Shown: positions 1 to 11,548, counted from the stretch's first letter. The stretch is DNA of 64,000 nt from Gigaspora rosea (GCA_003550325.1 QKWP01000050.1:463163-527162); one strand, 5' to 3'. Notes: generated by a model from the letters alone, not told the origin. Translations and numbers: made by a program.

Positions 1-800
1 GTATAAAGAACATTTATTAATCAATGGAATTAAAAACAGCAAACATAACAGATAAATATGTACTTATTTACCATTATGTTTAAATTCATTTCATTCACAT
101 TAATCACCTCCTCACTCAGCATGTAAGTATAAAGAACATTATTAATCAATAGAATTAAAAACAGTGAACATAGCAAATAAATACTTATTTACCATTACGT
201 TTAAATTTATTTCATTCGCATTAGTTTAGCTGGTGAGTATAAAGAACGTTTATTAATCAATGGAATTAAGAATAGCAAACATAACAAATAAATACTTATT
301 TACTATTATGTTTAAATTCATTTCATCCGCATTAATCATCTCCTCACTCAGCATGTGGGTATAAAGAACATTTATTAATTAATGGAATTAAAAACAGCAA
401 ACATAACAGATAAATACTTATTTACCATTATGTTTAAATTCATTTCATTCACATTAATTTAGTCTATGAGTATAAAGAACATTTATTAATTAATGGAATT
501 AAAAATAGCAAACATAACGGATAAATACTTATTTTACCATTACGTTTAAATTCATTTTATTCGCATTAATTTAGTCTGTGAGTATAAAGAACATTTATTA
601 ATCAATGGAATTAAAAATAGCAAACATAACAGATAAATACTTATTTAAAATTACGTTTAAATTCATTTCATTCCAATTAATCATTCGCATTAATCATTTT
701 ATTTAGTGAGTATAAAGAACATTTATTAATCAATGGAATTAAAAACAGCAAACATTAATACTTATTTACCATTATGTGCGATTCATTTTATTCGTATTGT
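1..800. repeat. Seven-copy ~118-bp tandem repeat
   Basis: Each unit begins GTATAAAGAACATTTATTAA, continues through a stretch with AATGGAATTAAAAA and CAAACATAAC, and ends near TTCATTCGCATTAAT. Units start at 1, 127, 237, 359, 470, 582 and 710, so spacing is 126, 110, 122, 111, 112 and 128 bases. Length varies mostly in the linker (with or without a CTCCTCACTCAGCATG block). The first unit starts exactly at the window edge, so the array probably continues to the left. No coding potential is seen. Confidence 0.9.
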
Positions 801-895
801 AAGTACAAAAATCATTTACATTAAATCTAAAGTTTAAAACTGCAGATGCAAAGTAAATTAATTATATATTTATTATTTATATAGAAATTCTAATT

Positions 896-1560
896 ATGGA
901 AAGTGGACATTGTAATAAAGATAACACTCAACCTGCATGGTGTCTATCATGCGACCCTGACATAGAAACAAGTTAGACAAGTAGATATAAAAATATTGAA
1001 TGCATGAAAACGTTCCAACCTAGAATCTGGAGATATAAAGATGTTATTGAATGGATTCCATTCGATGGACATTGTAATAAAGATAACACTCAACCTGCAT
1101 GGTATTTATCATGCGACCCTAACATAGAAACAAGGTGGACAAGTGAACATAAAAATATTAACGATTGCATGAAAACGTTCCAACTTAGAACCTGGAGATA
1201 TAAAGATGTGATTGAATGGATTCTATTCGATAGATTATCAGAAGTTAAAAAACTCGATGAAGGAGGATTTGGCTCTGTATATTCAGCAACCTGGTTAAAT
1301 GGTATACGATGAGAAGTTGAAATTAGGCATGGTATAAAACTTATTCATAGAAAATTTAAGAGAGTACCTGAACAATCCAGCATCGTTGCACTTAAGACAT
1401 TGGCCAGTTCTAAGGAAAACAATAATGATTTTTTAAAAGAAGTATGTTTGTTGTTTAAATTTATTATTTTTTCTAATTAAATAAGTCATTGAATAATCCA
1501 TTTTTAAAATTCAAGTTCAAAAGTCATATGACATGTAAATTAAATTATAGTAAATTCACA
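896..1560 (+). pseudogene. Truncated protein kinase pseudogene (N-terminal part)
   Basis: An ATG at 896 opens a frame that runs to 1441 with two in-frame stops (TAG at 974, TGA at 1310). It reads a Cys-x-x-Cys-type linker, then VIEWILFDRLSEVKKL and the glycine loop DEGGFGSVYSATW, and further on IVALKTLASSKENNNDFLKE with the VALK lysine. A GT donor at 1442 and an AG acceptor ending at 1515 join in phase 0 to FKSHMTCKLNYSKFT (1516-1560), where homology stops and satellite begins. This order matches the N-lobe of the expanded TKL-like kinase families of Glomeromycotina (known from family knowledge). The catalytic HRD and DFG motifs are absent, so it is a broken 5' fragment. The segment 905-1066 is duplicated at 1067-1231. 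Confidence 0.85.
905..1231 (+). repeat. Direct duplication of 162/165 bp inside kinase exon
   Basis: GGACATTGTAATAAAGATAA occurs at 905 and again at 1067. The two blocks encode the same ~54 residues (GHCNKDNTQPAW through VIEWI-FD) with a few substitutions; the second is 3 bp longer (NINDC against NIEC). The first copy carries the TAG stop where the second encodes Trp. The duplication is in frame, so it may predate loss of function. Confidence 0.85.
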
Positions 1561-3480
1561 ATAATTCCAGTAATTAATCTTAAGTACATAGAAATTGCAA
1601 TAATTCTAATACAAAAAAAACTTTACTACATACTTTGGTTATTGGGAATAGACTATAAGATTTGTTACAAAATACTTTATTATAGTTAAAATAGAAATCA
1701 TAATAATTCCAGACATACTGTGTAGTTACTAAAATAGTGAATAAGTTTTGTAACTGTATTTTGTATAATAAGAATTAAGATAATTTTAATGCAAATTAGC
1801 TTGATCTTAAACACTATAGTAGTTACTGGGATGTTAAGTTTCATAACAGAATTTTTTATAGTATTTATTATAGAAATCACAATAATTTCCGTGGTTGGGC
1901 AATTGTACAAGTGGGTTGCCAATAAATTATAAATTTCTAAAATTTAATTTTTTTAGAAATAAGAAACCTCTGTTCAGAGTCAAGCAAACCAAATAATTAA
2001 GGCAGTAATATACCACTAATTTTACTCTTTATATGTTAATAAATCAATGGACACTGGACAAATTTATTTGTCCGGTGTCCAGTGAAATTCAATGAACATA
2101 GAGAGCTGTTCAACTCTGATAATTCCAATAACAAACTAACTCAATATTAACTATATAGAAACTATGATAATACTAATGCTAACAAACTTAATACATACTT
2201 TGGTTACTGGAATAGAGAGTAAGTTCTGTAACAAAATTCTTTATAGATAAAAGAATTCATGATAATTCCAGTACAAACTAACGCATACTATGCAGTCACC
2301 GAAATAGTGATAAGTTTTGTAACAAAATTTTATATAATAGAAATCAAAATAATTCTAATACAAATTAGCTTAATATTAACCACTACTATAGTCATGAGAA
2401 TGGTAAGTTTTATACCAGAATTTTTTACTATATTCATGATAGAAATCATACAATAATACCAGTAATCTTAACTACATAGAAATCGTGATAATTTCAATAC
2501 AAACTAACTTTACTACATATTTGATTACTGTGAATGAAGTGTAATTTCTGTAACAAAATTATTTATTATAGTTATAATAAAAATAATGATAATTTAAGAT
2601 ATACTATATAGTTACTGAAATAACAAATAGGTTCTGTAACAGTATTTAATACAGTAGAAATTAAAATAATTCTAATGCAAATTATCCTGATCCTAACTAC
2701 TATTATAGTCACTGGAATAGTAAGTTTTATAACAGAATTTTTTACAGTAATTCATGACAGAAATTACCATAATTCAAATAACAAACTAACACAATCTTAA
2801 CTAACAAACTATAGTAGTCATCGAACAGTATATAAATATTAACAAATTTTTTATAGTAGAAATTACAATAATTCTTATATAAACTAACTTATTCTTGACC
2901 ATATATTGTGATTACCTGGAAAGCAAGTTCTGTAATAGAATTTTCTATACTAGAAATTAAAACTAACTCAATACGAAAATATAGAAATCATAATAATTCT
3001 AATACTCAATAATATATACTTTGTTTAAAGCAACTCATTGTAGAAATCCTAATAATTCTAATACTCAATTTAAACTATATATTATAATTATCAGAGTAGT
3101 AAATAAGTGCTATAGCAGAATTTTATATAATAGTAATCATGATAACTCTAATACAAACCAATTTAATCACATACTGTAAGCTCAGAAACAAGATTTTTTT
3201 TATAGTAGAAATCTCAATAATTTAAATCCAACTAACTCAATTTTAATTACATAGAAACAAGTTAATTACTATGAAAATATCATTATATACATATTCACTA
3301 TAAAAGTAAATTTTGTAAGAATTTTTCTATAGTAATTCATAATAAAAATAACAATTTAATACAAATTCAATTTTAATTATTATATAAAGAAACAAGAATT
3401 TCAATACAAATTAAATTAATCACATGTGCTAAACTGTTTACAATAGCTATTAAATTCTGTAATAAATTTTTTTACAGTAA
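1561..3480 (+). repeat. Degenerate A+T-rich satellite, forward orientation
   Basis: Many diverged copies of a unit built from AGAAATCATAATAATTC, ATACAAACTAAC, ACTACATA-TTTGGTTACTG, GGAATAGTAAGTTCTGTAAC and AGAATTTTTTATAGT. Individual units are shuffled or partly deleted, so no clean period can be read by eye. Short open frames here are random by-products. A perfect-loop hairpin lies within it at 2048-2081 (GGACACTGGACAAA against TTTGTCCGGTGTCC). The same family recurs in the opposite orientation between about 6.3 and 10.2 kb. Confidence 0.75.
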
Positions 3481-4098
3481 ATAATATCTAAATAAGATAG
3501 GTAGCGCGAATGCGCCACTATTGCACTAGTTATTATTATTATTATTGTCATTATTTTCTATTTGTAAAATCAATAATTGCTAAATAGTAATAATGATAAA
3601 AATGTTTAGCACACTAACACAATCATAAATTAATCACATTGAGGAAGATACACAAGCATGTTTTAATCATATTATCATTCATGCTATCATTTTTTATACC
3701 ATACTATCAGCTCTCAAAATGGTCTAATTAATTTGCAAGCATGCGGCCTTGCTTCTATATAATTAGTCAAATCCATATGAAATACAGGCCAAACTGGGCT
3801 TGGACCAAATTTAAAATAAAGCCTAGCCCAGTTTGTTTAGTGGTTTTTTGTTAGACTTGGGCTTTAATTGGGCCTTAAAAAAAATTTTGGGCTCTGTTTC
3901 GGGTTTAAGAAAGCCTGACCCAACCCAGTCCATTTTGTACCCTATATGCATCAGATTTAGAATAGTGTTTAGCCTTAGATATTAGCAGGTTCTATAGCAA
4001 ATTACTTAATGAATGGATATGATTTCATTAGTAAAATTTTTTATAATCTTTGGGCAAAATCAATTAATTCTGATCTAGCTGACCTTGATTTTGATGTA
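3481..4098. other. Intergenic A+T-rich stretch
   Basis: No gene is seen. It holds a short (TTA)n run near 3530 and a patch with repeated GGCTTGG/GGCCTTAA-type motifs at about 3790-3940 (AAACTGGGCTTGGACC, TTGGGCTTTAATTGGGCC) that looks like a decayed dispersed repeat. Confidence 0.4.
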
Positions 4099-4106
4099 CA
4101 CTGATG

Positions 4107-4357
4107 CAGTGTTTTCACTTGGACATTTTTTGGACATTTTGAACATTTTTTCAAATTAAAATTACTTAAAATTTTATTAAGATAATCTATTTAATTTTTT
4201 CACCAATAAGTCCAGCACCTAAAAAAATATATAATTATATAATTTTTTAAATTACTTTATTGATTAGATAAACATGGGACATAGGCTTGAACGATTTTGG
4301 ACAATCTTGGACATTGGTCAAAAAACATAGTATGGACACGTCCAAGTGATAACACTG
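4107..4357. mobile_element. hAT-type MITE, 251 bp, 8-bp target-site duplication
   Basis: The ends are CAGTGTTTTCACTTGGACA and the inverse of GTCCAAGTGATAACACTG, matching at 17 of 18 positions. The flanks are CACTGATG (4099-4106) and CTCTGATG (4358-4365), an 8-bp target-site duplication with one mismatch. An 8-bp duplication with CAGTG termini is the hAT signature. The interior (GGACATTTT repeats) has no open frame, so the element is non-autonomous. Confidence 0.8.
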
Positions 4358-4365
4358 CTCTGATG

Positions 4366-4699
4366 TATCCTGATATAGAATTTGGTAGCCCCTGTATGAG
4401 TTGATCTTATGCTTTGCTATTACTAGTGAAATGCTTTCAATAAAAAATTAGGGTAGCTGTCGACATGTAATACTGCACAGGACCAGTATGATCATATGTA
4501 CTAGGTAAGAAAAAACTTGTTACCAGCTTTTAATTATATATTTACTAGTCTCAATCTATTTAATTTACTTGACTGATACAAATGTAATTGAAAACCCCAA
4601 TAATTGTTAAAGTAAATAGAATTTAAATGATTATGTTAATTATATATATAGTTTTTTTGAAATATACTATTAAAGAAAACAAATTAAACTTCATGCTAA
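4366..4699. other. Intergenic stretch
   Basis: No gene is seen. The segment near 4450-4500 (ACTGCACAGGACCAGTATGATC) resembles 7600-7635 (ACTGCGCAGGACCAGTACGATC), so it is part of a dispersed repeat. Confidence 0.4.
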
Positions 4700-6060
4700 T
4701 TACAATCTTCTCTGTACAAAAATTGGTTCAAATTGGTATCAGATAGGCATAGGTCTTTGTGACACAGGTCAAGAACTGGATTTGTACAGGTATGTCTGAA
4801 TTGGTATAGATTCTGTGGACCGTGTAGGACTATATGCTCATGCCAATTGGATCATAAATGACTTGGGTTTTGCAGCCGTTTGCTAGTCAATGCTTTGCAC
4901 AGTTAGTGATATGGGTCGATAAAAAAATCATTGCCCAAGGCCGATCCAAAAAAAACTCAGGCTAGTTGACCGGCTGACCTTTTGCTAGTGTAATTTTTTT
5001 TGATCAGAATCAGTCAATATTTATTTATATTAAACATGTAAAAGGGGTCCGTATTATTTCGCCAACAATCACTTCACCGACATAACATTTTACCGACAAA
5101 TACTCACCTGACAAGTTCATTTTGCTGACAGTTTGTTTCACCAAAGTTCATTTCACCGACAAGTTTTTTTTCAAAAAGCACCCTAACTTTAGCCCTAATT
5201 CTACCTAATTCTACCTAACCCTAACAACAATGACCAGAATTACTTTGTCAGTGAAATGAGCTTCAGTAAAATAAACTGTCGGTAAAATGAACGTGTCAGT
5301 GAATAATTGTCGGTGAAATGTTATGTCAGTGAAGTGATTGTCGATTAATTGATTGCTACTCATGTAAAAGACTATCAGGTAGTCTTTTTGTTAAATTCTA
5401 GTGATATTAAATTATTTGATTTTTATTCTTTTTGTTCTTAAGAAAAATTCAGCATGTTAGTATTTTATATTGATTGATTGTTTATGCCACTGAACATTTT
5501 TGATCCTTATATTATATTTGCTATTTGCCAGTTTATTATCTAAATAAGCCAATTTTCTTACATTATTATAAATGACTAGCTGATTTTATTTAATTTCTAG
5601 CCTGAAATATGCTTTAGAAGAGAATTGATTCTAATGCTTCTTTTACCAACTAGCCCAGCCCACAAAGGTGTGGCCTGAGGGTTGACCTGCCTGTCGACCC
5701 AACCATTGCTGGGGTCAACCCATATTACTTGGCATAGTTAATGAATATGAATTCATATTCCACTATAATAATAATGTAAATTAACTACTAAAACAATAAA
5801 TTTATATAATTAATATAAGATAATCAAGCTAACTGCATATAAAGTATAATTTTGTAAAGAATTTTTTTTGTTGAGACACACAGAAGTTTCATTAGTGAAA
5901 TTACAAGATATTGCTCTTTTTTTAAAAAAAATCATTTACTGATTCTTTGCTCTATACAAAATGAGCCAACATGTATCATGAATTAATATCTGTATAATGC
6001 ATATATACATGTTATCTGAACGTGTTATTTCATATATTATGATATATGTGCTACCCTTTG
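4700..6060. repeat. Dispersed repeat family R2, copy 1
   Basis: Blocks here match 47876-49260 in the same order and orientation: ATTGGTATCAGATAGGCAT with TTGGTATAGATTCTGTGGAC and CATGCCAATTGGA (4720-4880), then AACTGCATATAAAGTATAATTTTGTAA, AGTTTCATTAGTGAAAT and AGATATTGC (5830-5920), then GTTATCTGAACGTG (6010). Copy 1 carries the nested 5062-5344 element, which copy 2 lacks. No reading frame persists across the copies. Confidence 0.7.
5062..5344. mobile_element. TTCACCGACA-type palindromic MITE, copy 1
   Basis: The left arm (AACAATCACTTCACCGACAT, AACATTTTACCGACAA, GTTCATTTTGCTGACAG) is mirrored by the right arm (ACTGTCGGTAAAATGAAC, GTCGGTGAAATGTTATGTCA, GTGAAGTGATTGTCG), giving arms of roughly 80-100 bp. 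The arms are themselves built of a short TTCACCGACA module. The centre holds CCTAATTCTACCTAACCCTAA. A second copy, split by another element, lies at 33150-33970. No coding frame. Confidence 0.75.
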
Positions 6061-6613
6061 CCATAATGTGATAGGCAAAATTCAAGTGGCATAGCAAAGG
6101 CTGAAATCTGGCTGTGTTGAATTGTTACTTTTTTTTTTATTAGTTAAAATTTTTAGTGATAGATTGGCAATAACAAATTAAAATCAAAAGTATAGAAAGA
6201 TACTTAGAAGTTTTAATAATTAAAAGAGTTTTTAAAAATTTTATACTCAAGTTTACAAAATCCTCTTGCTATTCAGTAACCATAGTGTGTAGTTAATATT
6301 GTATCAATTTGTATTAAGGGCATCATTAGTTTAAAAAATTTTATTATCTTAAGTTATTAGTCAATGACTTTCAGCATGTTATTATGGAAAAGCTACTGTA
6401 ATTTATATCAGTAATGGCAAAAGGGGAATTAGTTTGTATTAAAGGTATTGTAATTTCTATTGTAAATTTCTATAAAAAATTCTATTACAAACTTACCAAC
6501 AGATATACGTTTTAGGGCTGAGTTTGTATTAAAATTATTGTAGCTTCTATCAATAATATTACTGTAAAAATTCTCATGAAAAACTTGTTCATTATTCTAT
6601 TAATCATAATATG

Positions 6614-6855
6614 AGTCCTGTCAATAGCAATCAATATTTAAAAAAAAATTAATACCTTCACTTTCACAGCTCATATCTCATTAAATATTGAGCTATCTTG
6701 ATGATTTATATTTGTAAGAAAGCCTATGTTAAAGCTTTCTTATGAATATTAAATCATCAAAATAGCTTCAATATACATTGAGATATGACTTGTGAAAGTA
6801 AAGGTATTGATTTTTTTTAAAATATAGACTACCTTATTTCTATTGACGGCAGCCT
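6614..6855. mobile_element. Hairpin MITE, 242 bp, ATATG target-site duplication
   Basis: Almost the whole element folds on itself: ACCTTCACTTTCACAGCTCA, TATCTCATTAAATATTGAGC and GATTTATATTTGTAAGAAAG in the left arm answer the right arm. The outer ends share GTCAATAG. ATATG flanks both sides (6609-6613 and 6856-6860). It sits in a satellite unit, whose uninterrupted form (CAATATGTTGTTAGGGTTGAGTTAG split here) is seen near 10138. Confidence 0.7.
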
Positions 6856-6944
6856 ATATGTGGGTGGATTGAATTAGTTCGCGTTGAAATTATTATTGTT
6901 TCTATTATGAGTTACTATTATAAACCTTACTATTTTGGTGAGAC

Positions 6945-7560
6945 ACAATATGTGACTTACTAACGCATATTATTAACATTATTCATATCTCAGTTAATTT
7001 CAAAGATACAAATGTGCACATAATAAATAGAAGTCTACTTGTTAAATTTCAAAGATACAAAGTGCGCATAATAATTGAAAGGTGATTTTTTATTAAAAAT
7101 AAAAAAATAAATATAAATAGTTGATAACTGATTATTAATTCTTAGAATTATGAATTATGATGAACTTATTATGACATTAAATTTTTTCACGGTCTAACTA
7201 TAGTTTTAGGATATGTCAAATTATAAATGGCAAAATGTAATTAAATTTATTTTTTATTATTATTACAATAATATAATATCAATGATGATTTTTCCATGAT
7301 AGTGCTCAGCTCAATATAGCCCAGCTCAAAACACTGAACTACTATACAATTAATAATCAGTTGCATTAGATTTGTATCATATAATGTAATCTACATGCGA
7401 GTTATATGTAAAAATCTTAACTCTTCCAAAAACGAATATTATTCCTACCAAAAAGGATTTTGCAAAAAATCAGCATAGTGGACATTTTTATATCACACAT
7501 TCTATGTGATCATACTGTATATGCTCTCACTATCCTTAACTATACTATTAATTAATAGCA
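6945..7560. repeat. Dispersed repeat family R1, copy 1
   Basis: Shares blocks with 21477-22695 and 23585-23935: CATATCTCAGTTAATTTCAA, AGATACAAAGTGCGCATAA, TGATAACTGATTATTAATTC, CACGGTCTAACTATAGTTTT, TCTTCCAAAAACGAATA and ACCAAAAAGGATTTTGCAAA. No open frame is conserved. It is probably a decayed non-coding or long-dead mobile sequence. Confidence 0.6.
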
Positions 7561-7849
7561 TCTTATTTGCATCATATATAATTAATAAAATAGCTGCGCA
7601 GCATGCGATACTGCGCAGGACCAGTACGATCAGCAATATTTGCGATAATATTTTGTTCAATTAACCTATCAAGATATCTGTATTGATAAATTTAACATAA
7701 ACAAAATGAACCTCGGTATACTAGAACAATAGCTTACATTTACTACAAAGATTTTATTAAGTAAAATGCACTGATTTTCTTATTTTCACAAATATTTCAA
7801 TAGTGCTATTATATTTTAAAAGAAAAAATATAAGATATTTGATTATTTA
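7561..7849. other. Intergenic A+T-rich stretch
   Basis: Nothing recognisable apart from the short GCGATACTGCGCAGGACCAG block that resembles 4460-4490. Confidence 0.35.
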
Positions 7850-8012
7850 ATATCTTGGGTCACCTGTATTAGTTGATTGATTCTTGACAATAATAAAAAA
7901 AATCATGACTGATACTGATCGACTGCTTATGCAACTGATTAGTATCAGTCATGTATTTCTATTACTACTATCAAAAATCAATCCACTAATGCTTAATAAC
8001 CTGAGATATTAT
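7850..8012. repeat. Inverted repeat (hairpin), ~160 bp
   Basis: TAATATCTTGGGTCACC, GATTGATTCTTGACAATAAT and TCATGACTGATACTGATC in the left arm are answered by GATTAGTATCAGTCATG, ATCAAAAATCAATCCACTAA and CCTGAGATATT in the right arm. The form suggests a small palindromic MITE. A clear target-site duplication was not found. Confidence 0.6.
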
Positions 8013-8406
8013 TATTATGAATTTTTTTTATCTCTGAGTTGTTAAGATTGAATTAGTTTAGCTTTTTGTGAAATTATCGCAATTGCAAGTTATTACAAAA
8101 AATTATGCTACAAACCTTACTTGATATTTCAGTATGCAGTTAAGTTTGTTCGTATTTATATTATTGTGATTACTTTTATAAAAATTCTGTTATGGAACTT
8201 ACTCTTCCAATGTCACTCTATTTGATTAAGGTTAAAACAATTTGTTTTTGAATTATTGGAACTTTTAATTCATTCTAAATTAGAAATTAAAATTTTTCTA
8301 ATTTATATTGAGTTATTGTAAAAAACTAAGAACTTACTATTGTAGTAACCAAAGTATGTGGACGAGTTAGTTTGCATCAAATTATTATGGTTTCTCTATG
8401 ATTTAG

Positions 8407-8528
8407 TGTTTCAGACGAAACTAATTTTAAAATTCAAAATGGTTTGCACTGAAGAATTTTAGTTTCGCCATATAAGTCAAAACTTCTGAACTAGTTTTGA
8501 CCTGCAATTTTGAGTTTCGTCTGAAACA
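8407..8528. mobile_element. Short MITE with GTTTCAGACGAAAC ends
   Basis: Starts TGTTTCAGACGAAACT and ends with the exact inverse AGTTTCGTCTGAAACA, about 122 bp in all. It interrupts the reverse-orientation satellite. No coding content; a target-site duplication is not obvious. Confidence 0.65.
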
Positions 8529-9020
8529 TTGATATTTTTAAGGTTGAGTTCTCTGCATTAAAAATTTTTTTACGAATTACTGTAAAAAATTATTAAAAAA
8601 AACTTACTCAGTAATTTATTTTGAGTTGGTTTGCATTGCAATTATCAAATTATTATAAGTCTTAAAAAATTCTTCCTAAAAATTAATTAACTCGTAAACT
8701 ATTATAAGAATTACATTATTTTGGTACTATTTGATTTGTCTTATTAAGACAAAACAAATGTTACAAAATCAAAAAATTCTGTTACAAACTTACTCGATAT
8801 TTATTATGTAGTTAAGGGTTATAATTTGCAATGAAATTATCATGATTTTATTATGAATTACTGCAAAAAATTCTCTTACAGAATTTTCTTGCTATTACGG
8901 TATGCGGTTAGGGTTAAATTAATCTGTATCGAAATAAGAGTAGAAGTATTAGCTCTGAGAAAGTTTTTCTTTAACCCAAAATTCTCATAATAAATCGTTT
9001 ATTGAATTTACCTTTTACCT

Positions 9021-9507
9021 GAGAGTATTTATTATTTTAAGTAAAGTAATGTCGCTAGTTTTGACTTTATAACCCACGTCTTGAATTTTGTTTAGTATAA
9101 CCCAGTTAAAGAAAGAAAGATCAAAATAATTACCTTTTATAAAAACATAAATCGACTAACCTTTAATTACCTGATTTATCAAACAATTAATCTGTTCTAT
9201 TGTTATATTAATCACCCGCATCATCTAATTTTGCATTGATCACATGATGATCATTAGTATTACATTACCTTTGCAACTAGAATAAAGAAGAGAATTATAT
9301 AAATAGAATGCCATTTGAACTACTAACAGAAGAACTATTCACAAAAAAACCTAGAAATACTTATCTTCATTCGACCACACTGCATCAAGATCCTAAAAAA
9401 ACCCTGAGACCCAGACCAAATCAACTATGCCATTTTTGCCTACCAATTTAAGGTTCAAGAGTCTTATATAATTAAAAGGCATTGGTTTGATTAGATAGAG
9501 GTGTTGT
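9021..9507. other. Intergenic stretch before the CCGTATTTACGCG element
   Basis: Less A+T-biased than the satellite around it. It carries a TATATAAATAG box at about 9296 directly before a 47-codon frame (listed separately). No family is recognised. Confidence 0.35.
9308..9451 (+). CDS. Doubtful 47-aa open frame
   Basis: ATG at 9308 to TAA at 9449-9451, with a TATATAAATAG sequence just upstream. The product would begin MPFELLTEELF, contain a Pro/Arg-rich patch (DPKKTLRPRPN) and end LCHFCLPI, a single C-x-x-C. I recognise no family and no splice extension. It may be chance or the remains of an exon. Confidence 0.15.
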   Translation: MPFELLTEELFTKKPRNTYLHSTTLHQDPKKTLRPRPNQLCHFCLPI

Positions 9508-9889
9508 TACCGTATTTACGCGAAATAACACACATGGGCGTTATTTCGAAAATTGCATTTTCTTAAAATAGCATGCTGATTTCGAAATAATGCCCATGTG
9601 CATGTCCTAATATAATGCACACTCCAAATGCCGAATTAATAATCTGCTGAAATAACAAATTCAAATAACAAGCAGAAATAAGAATTTTTTAGTCAAAAAA
9701 TCTGACTTAGATCAGAAAGGCTATGTATAAAATTAAGAAATACAGGTTTTTTATGCATCAAAATATATAATGCACAATTTTTTCGAAATTAGACCTTTAC
9801 CCCGAAATAATGCCCATGCGCGTACTCGAAATAACACACATCCCCTCGAAATAATGCGCAGGTGTGCGTTATTTTGCGTAAATACGGTA
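9508..9889. mobile_element. TA-flanked MITE with CCGTATTTACGCGAAATAAC ends, copy 1
   Basis: TA dinucleotides (9508-9509 and 9888-9889) bound the inverted ends CCGTATTTACGCGAAATAAC and its inverse GTTATTTTGCGTAAATACGG. Sub-terminal GAAATAA(T/C)GC-CATG modules repeat several times on each side. TA flanks point to the Tc1/mariner superfamily (inference). It contains no transposase. A longer relative is at 21690-22173. Confidence 0.75.
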
Positions 9890-10195
9890 GTAGTTTTTAG
9901 CTGCTACTCGATGCCCACTACTCTTACAACATGCATCATGTAATTATGTAAAAGTGAATTAGTATATATTAGAATTATCACAATTTCTATTGTGAATTAC
10001 TATAAAAATCCTGTTACAAACTTACTCAGCATATAATACTTTTTAAGGTTGAGTTTGCAATGAAATTATTGTAGCTTCTATCAAGAATTACTGCAAAAAT
10101 TCTTATACAAAACTTGCTCGTTATTCTAATAATCACAATATGTTGTTAGGGTTGAGTTAGTTCATGTTGAAATTATTATAGCTTCTATTATGATT

Positions 10196-10582
10196 TACTG
10201 TTACACTAGGAACTAGGAACCAGTGTGAGTCTGGAGCGTCAAATTTTTAAATTATATTAATAATAATAAATCAATATTTATATAATAATATATATTATAA
10301 TATTATAAAATATATATATACTACAATATACTATATAATCAAATTTTAATAATTATTTGAAAAAATTTTTTTATTTATTTTTTCATTTATCACCTGACTT
10401 TTGTTTACATTTGTTTCCAATCAAAAATCACTAAGTGATAATATCGAGGGCGATAAATCGTGATAATCACTGGGTTAACTCTTCTTCAATCTTCCCGTTT
10501 ATATATTATAAATTAATGCTACCAAATTTTACAAATTTGCAAAGCTAATTAAAAATATTACCAAATTTATTACAGGAACACT
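10196..10582. other. A+T-rich stretch preceding the Helitron
   Basis: Begins TGTTACACTAGGAACTAGGA; the first 11 bases equal the start of the LTR-like element at 45482. This is followed by (TA)-rich sequence and a patch of GTGATAA/CGATAA motifs at 10430-10470. It could be an LTR fragment or the Helitron's 5' flank; neither end can be fixed. Confidence 0.35.
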
Positions 10583-10756
10583 CTTAGACAACGTAGAAAC
10601 AAAGATAAGAAATCACCTGAAAAACGTAAAAAATGTCTCTCAAATAATCAGAATAGAAAACTTAAAAATAAAGCAGCAGAAACTGCAGGAGATCATGAAG
10701 TACGGCTTGCACATGATTGAGAACGAAAACGCCAAAAAGCAGAGAAAAGTACCGCC

Positions 10757-10905
10757 TTGCCACAAGAGACAGAGCGACCTGTAATAGCAGTATCAATAGA
10801 AGGTACAGGCCAAACCAAACAGAATATTTTGGGAACACTTACCACTACATCCCGAACCATCTTGCCACAAGAGACAGAGAGACCTGTAATAGCAGTATCG
10901 ATAGA
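10757..10905 (+). repeat. 105-bp-spaced direct repeat in Helitron N-terminus
   Basis: TTGCCACAAGAGACAGAG followed by GACCTGTAATAGCAGTATC occurs at 10757 and again at about 10862. The two copies encode the same peptide (LPQETERPVIAVSIE), so this is an in-frame tandem duplication of about 35 codons. Confidence 0.8.
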
Positions 10906-11548
10906 AGCTACAGATCAAACTGAACAGAATATTGTGAGAATATTTGCCACTATATCTCGAAGCGAAAATGGTCAAAGTGAAGATAATATCGTATCTGTAT
11001 CTCAAGCTGGAGATAATACCATGGATACAAATGTGGAACCGCTATCAGCAACAACAATAAGTGAATATGAGCATGAACTTTTGCAAAAATTTTGAACTAA
11101 AATAAATAAATTTAGGTATGTTCTCTATCCTACATGCAACGAAAGTTTCCCATCTATAATGCTCGTTAGAGGAATGTGTCGTCGTTGCAGTACTGAAAAA
11201 ACCCTGTCAAAAAAATTCTCAGCTGAAAATAATATGGACCCAGGTGAAATACCTAATGAGCTTCAAGGCTTAACAGAAGTAGAAGAAATGTTAATAGCAC
11301 AAGTTTTACTATAATGTCAGTATATAATCTTCGCGGAGGACAACAAGGATACAGAGGCAATATCATAAACTTTTCTCAAGATATACAAGAGTTTACTATA
11401 CGCCTCCCTCGAGATCCATAATCATTAAATATCCTCATTGTACGTCATCAATCTGCAAATGATCCTACAGCATTTAAAGACTTCATAGTTCGTCGTAATA
11501 TCTTTGCAAATGTGCTAAACTGGTTAAAGGCGAATAATCATAATACAA

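Larger units (their letters stand above)
6265..10195 (-). repeat. Degenerate satellite, reverse orientation, interrupted
   Basis: Units seen forward at 1561-3480 reappear reverse-complemented (GTAACCAAAGTATGTGGA, GAGTTAGTTTGCATCAAAT, TATTATGGTTTCTCTATGA, CTTACTCAGCATATAATA) in segments at about 6265-6610, 6856-6945, 8040-9020 and 9950-10195. Later insertions separate the segments. No protein-coding feature is seen; the short frames are incidental. Confidence 0.65.

Noticed and set aside
10196-10582. A second LTR, from its TGTTACACTAG start
   Set aside because: Only 11 bases are shared with the LTR-like element at 45482; no matching end, AATAAA block or target duplication was found. Left as unresolved flank.
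10717-11005. Additional frames on both strands over the Helitron N-terminus
   Set aside because: They are out of frame with the recognisable Helitron reading and arise from the 105-bp duplicated segment.
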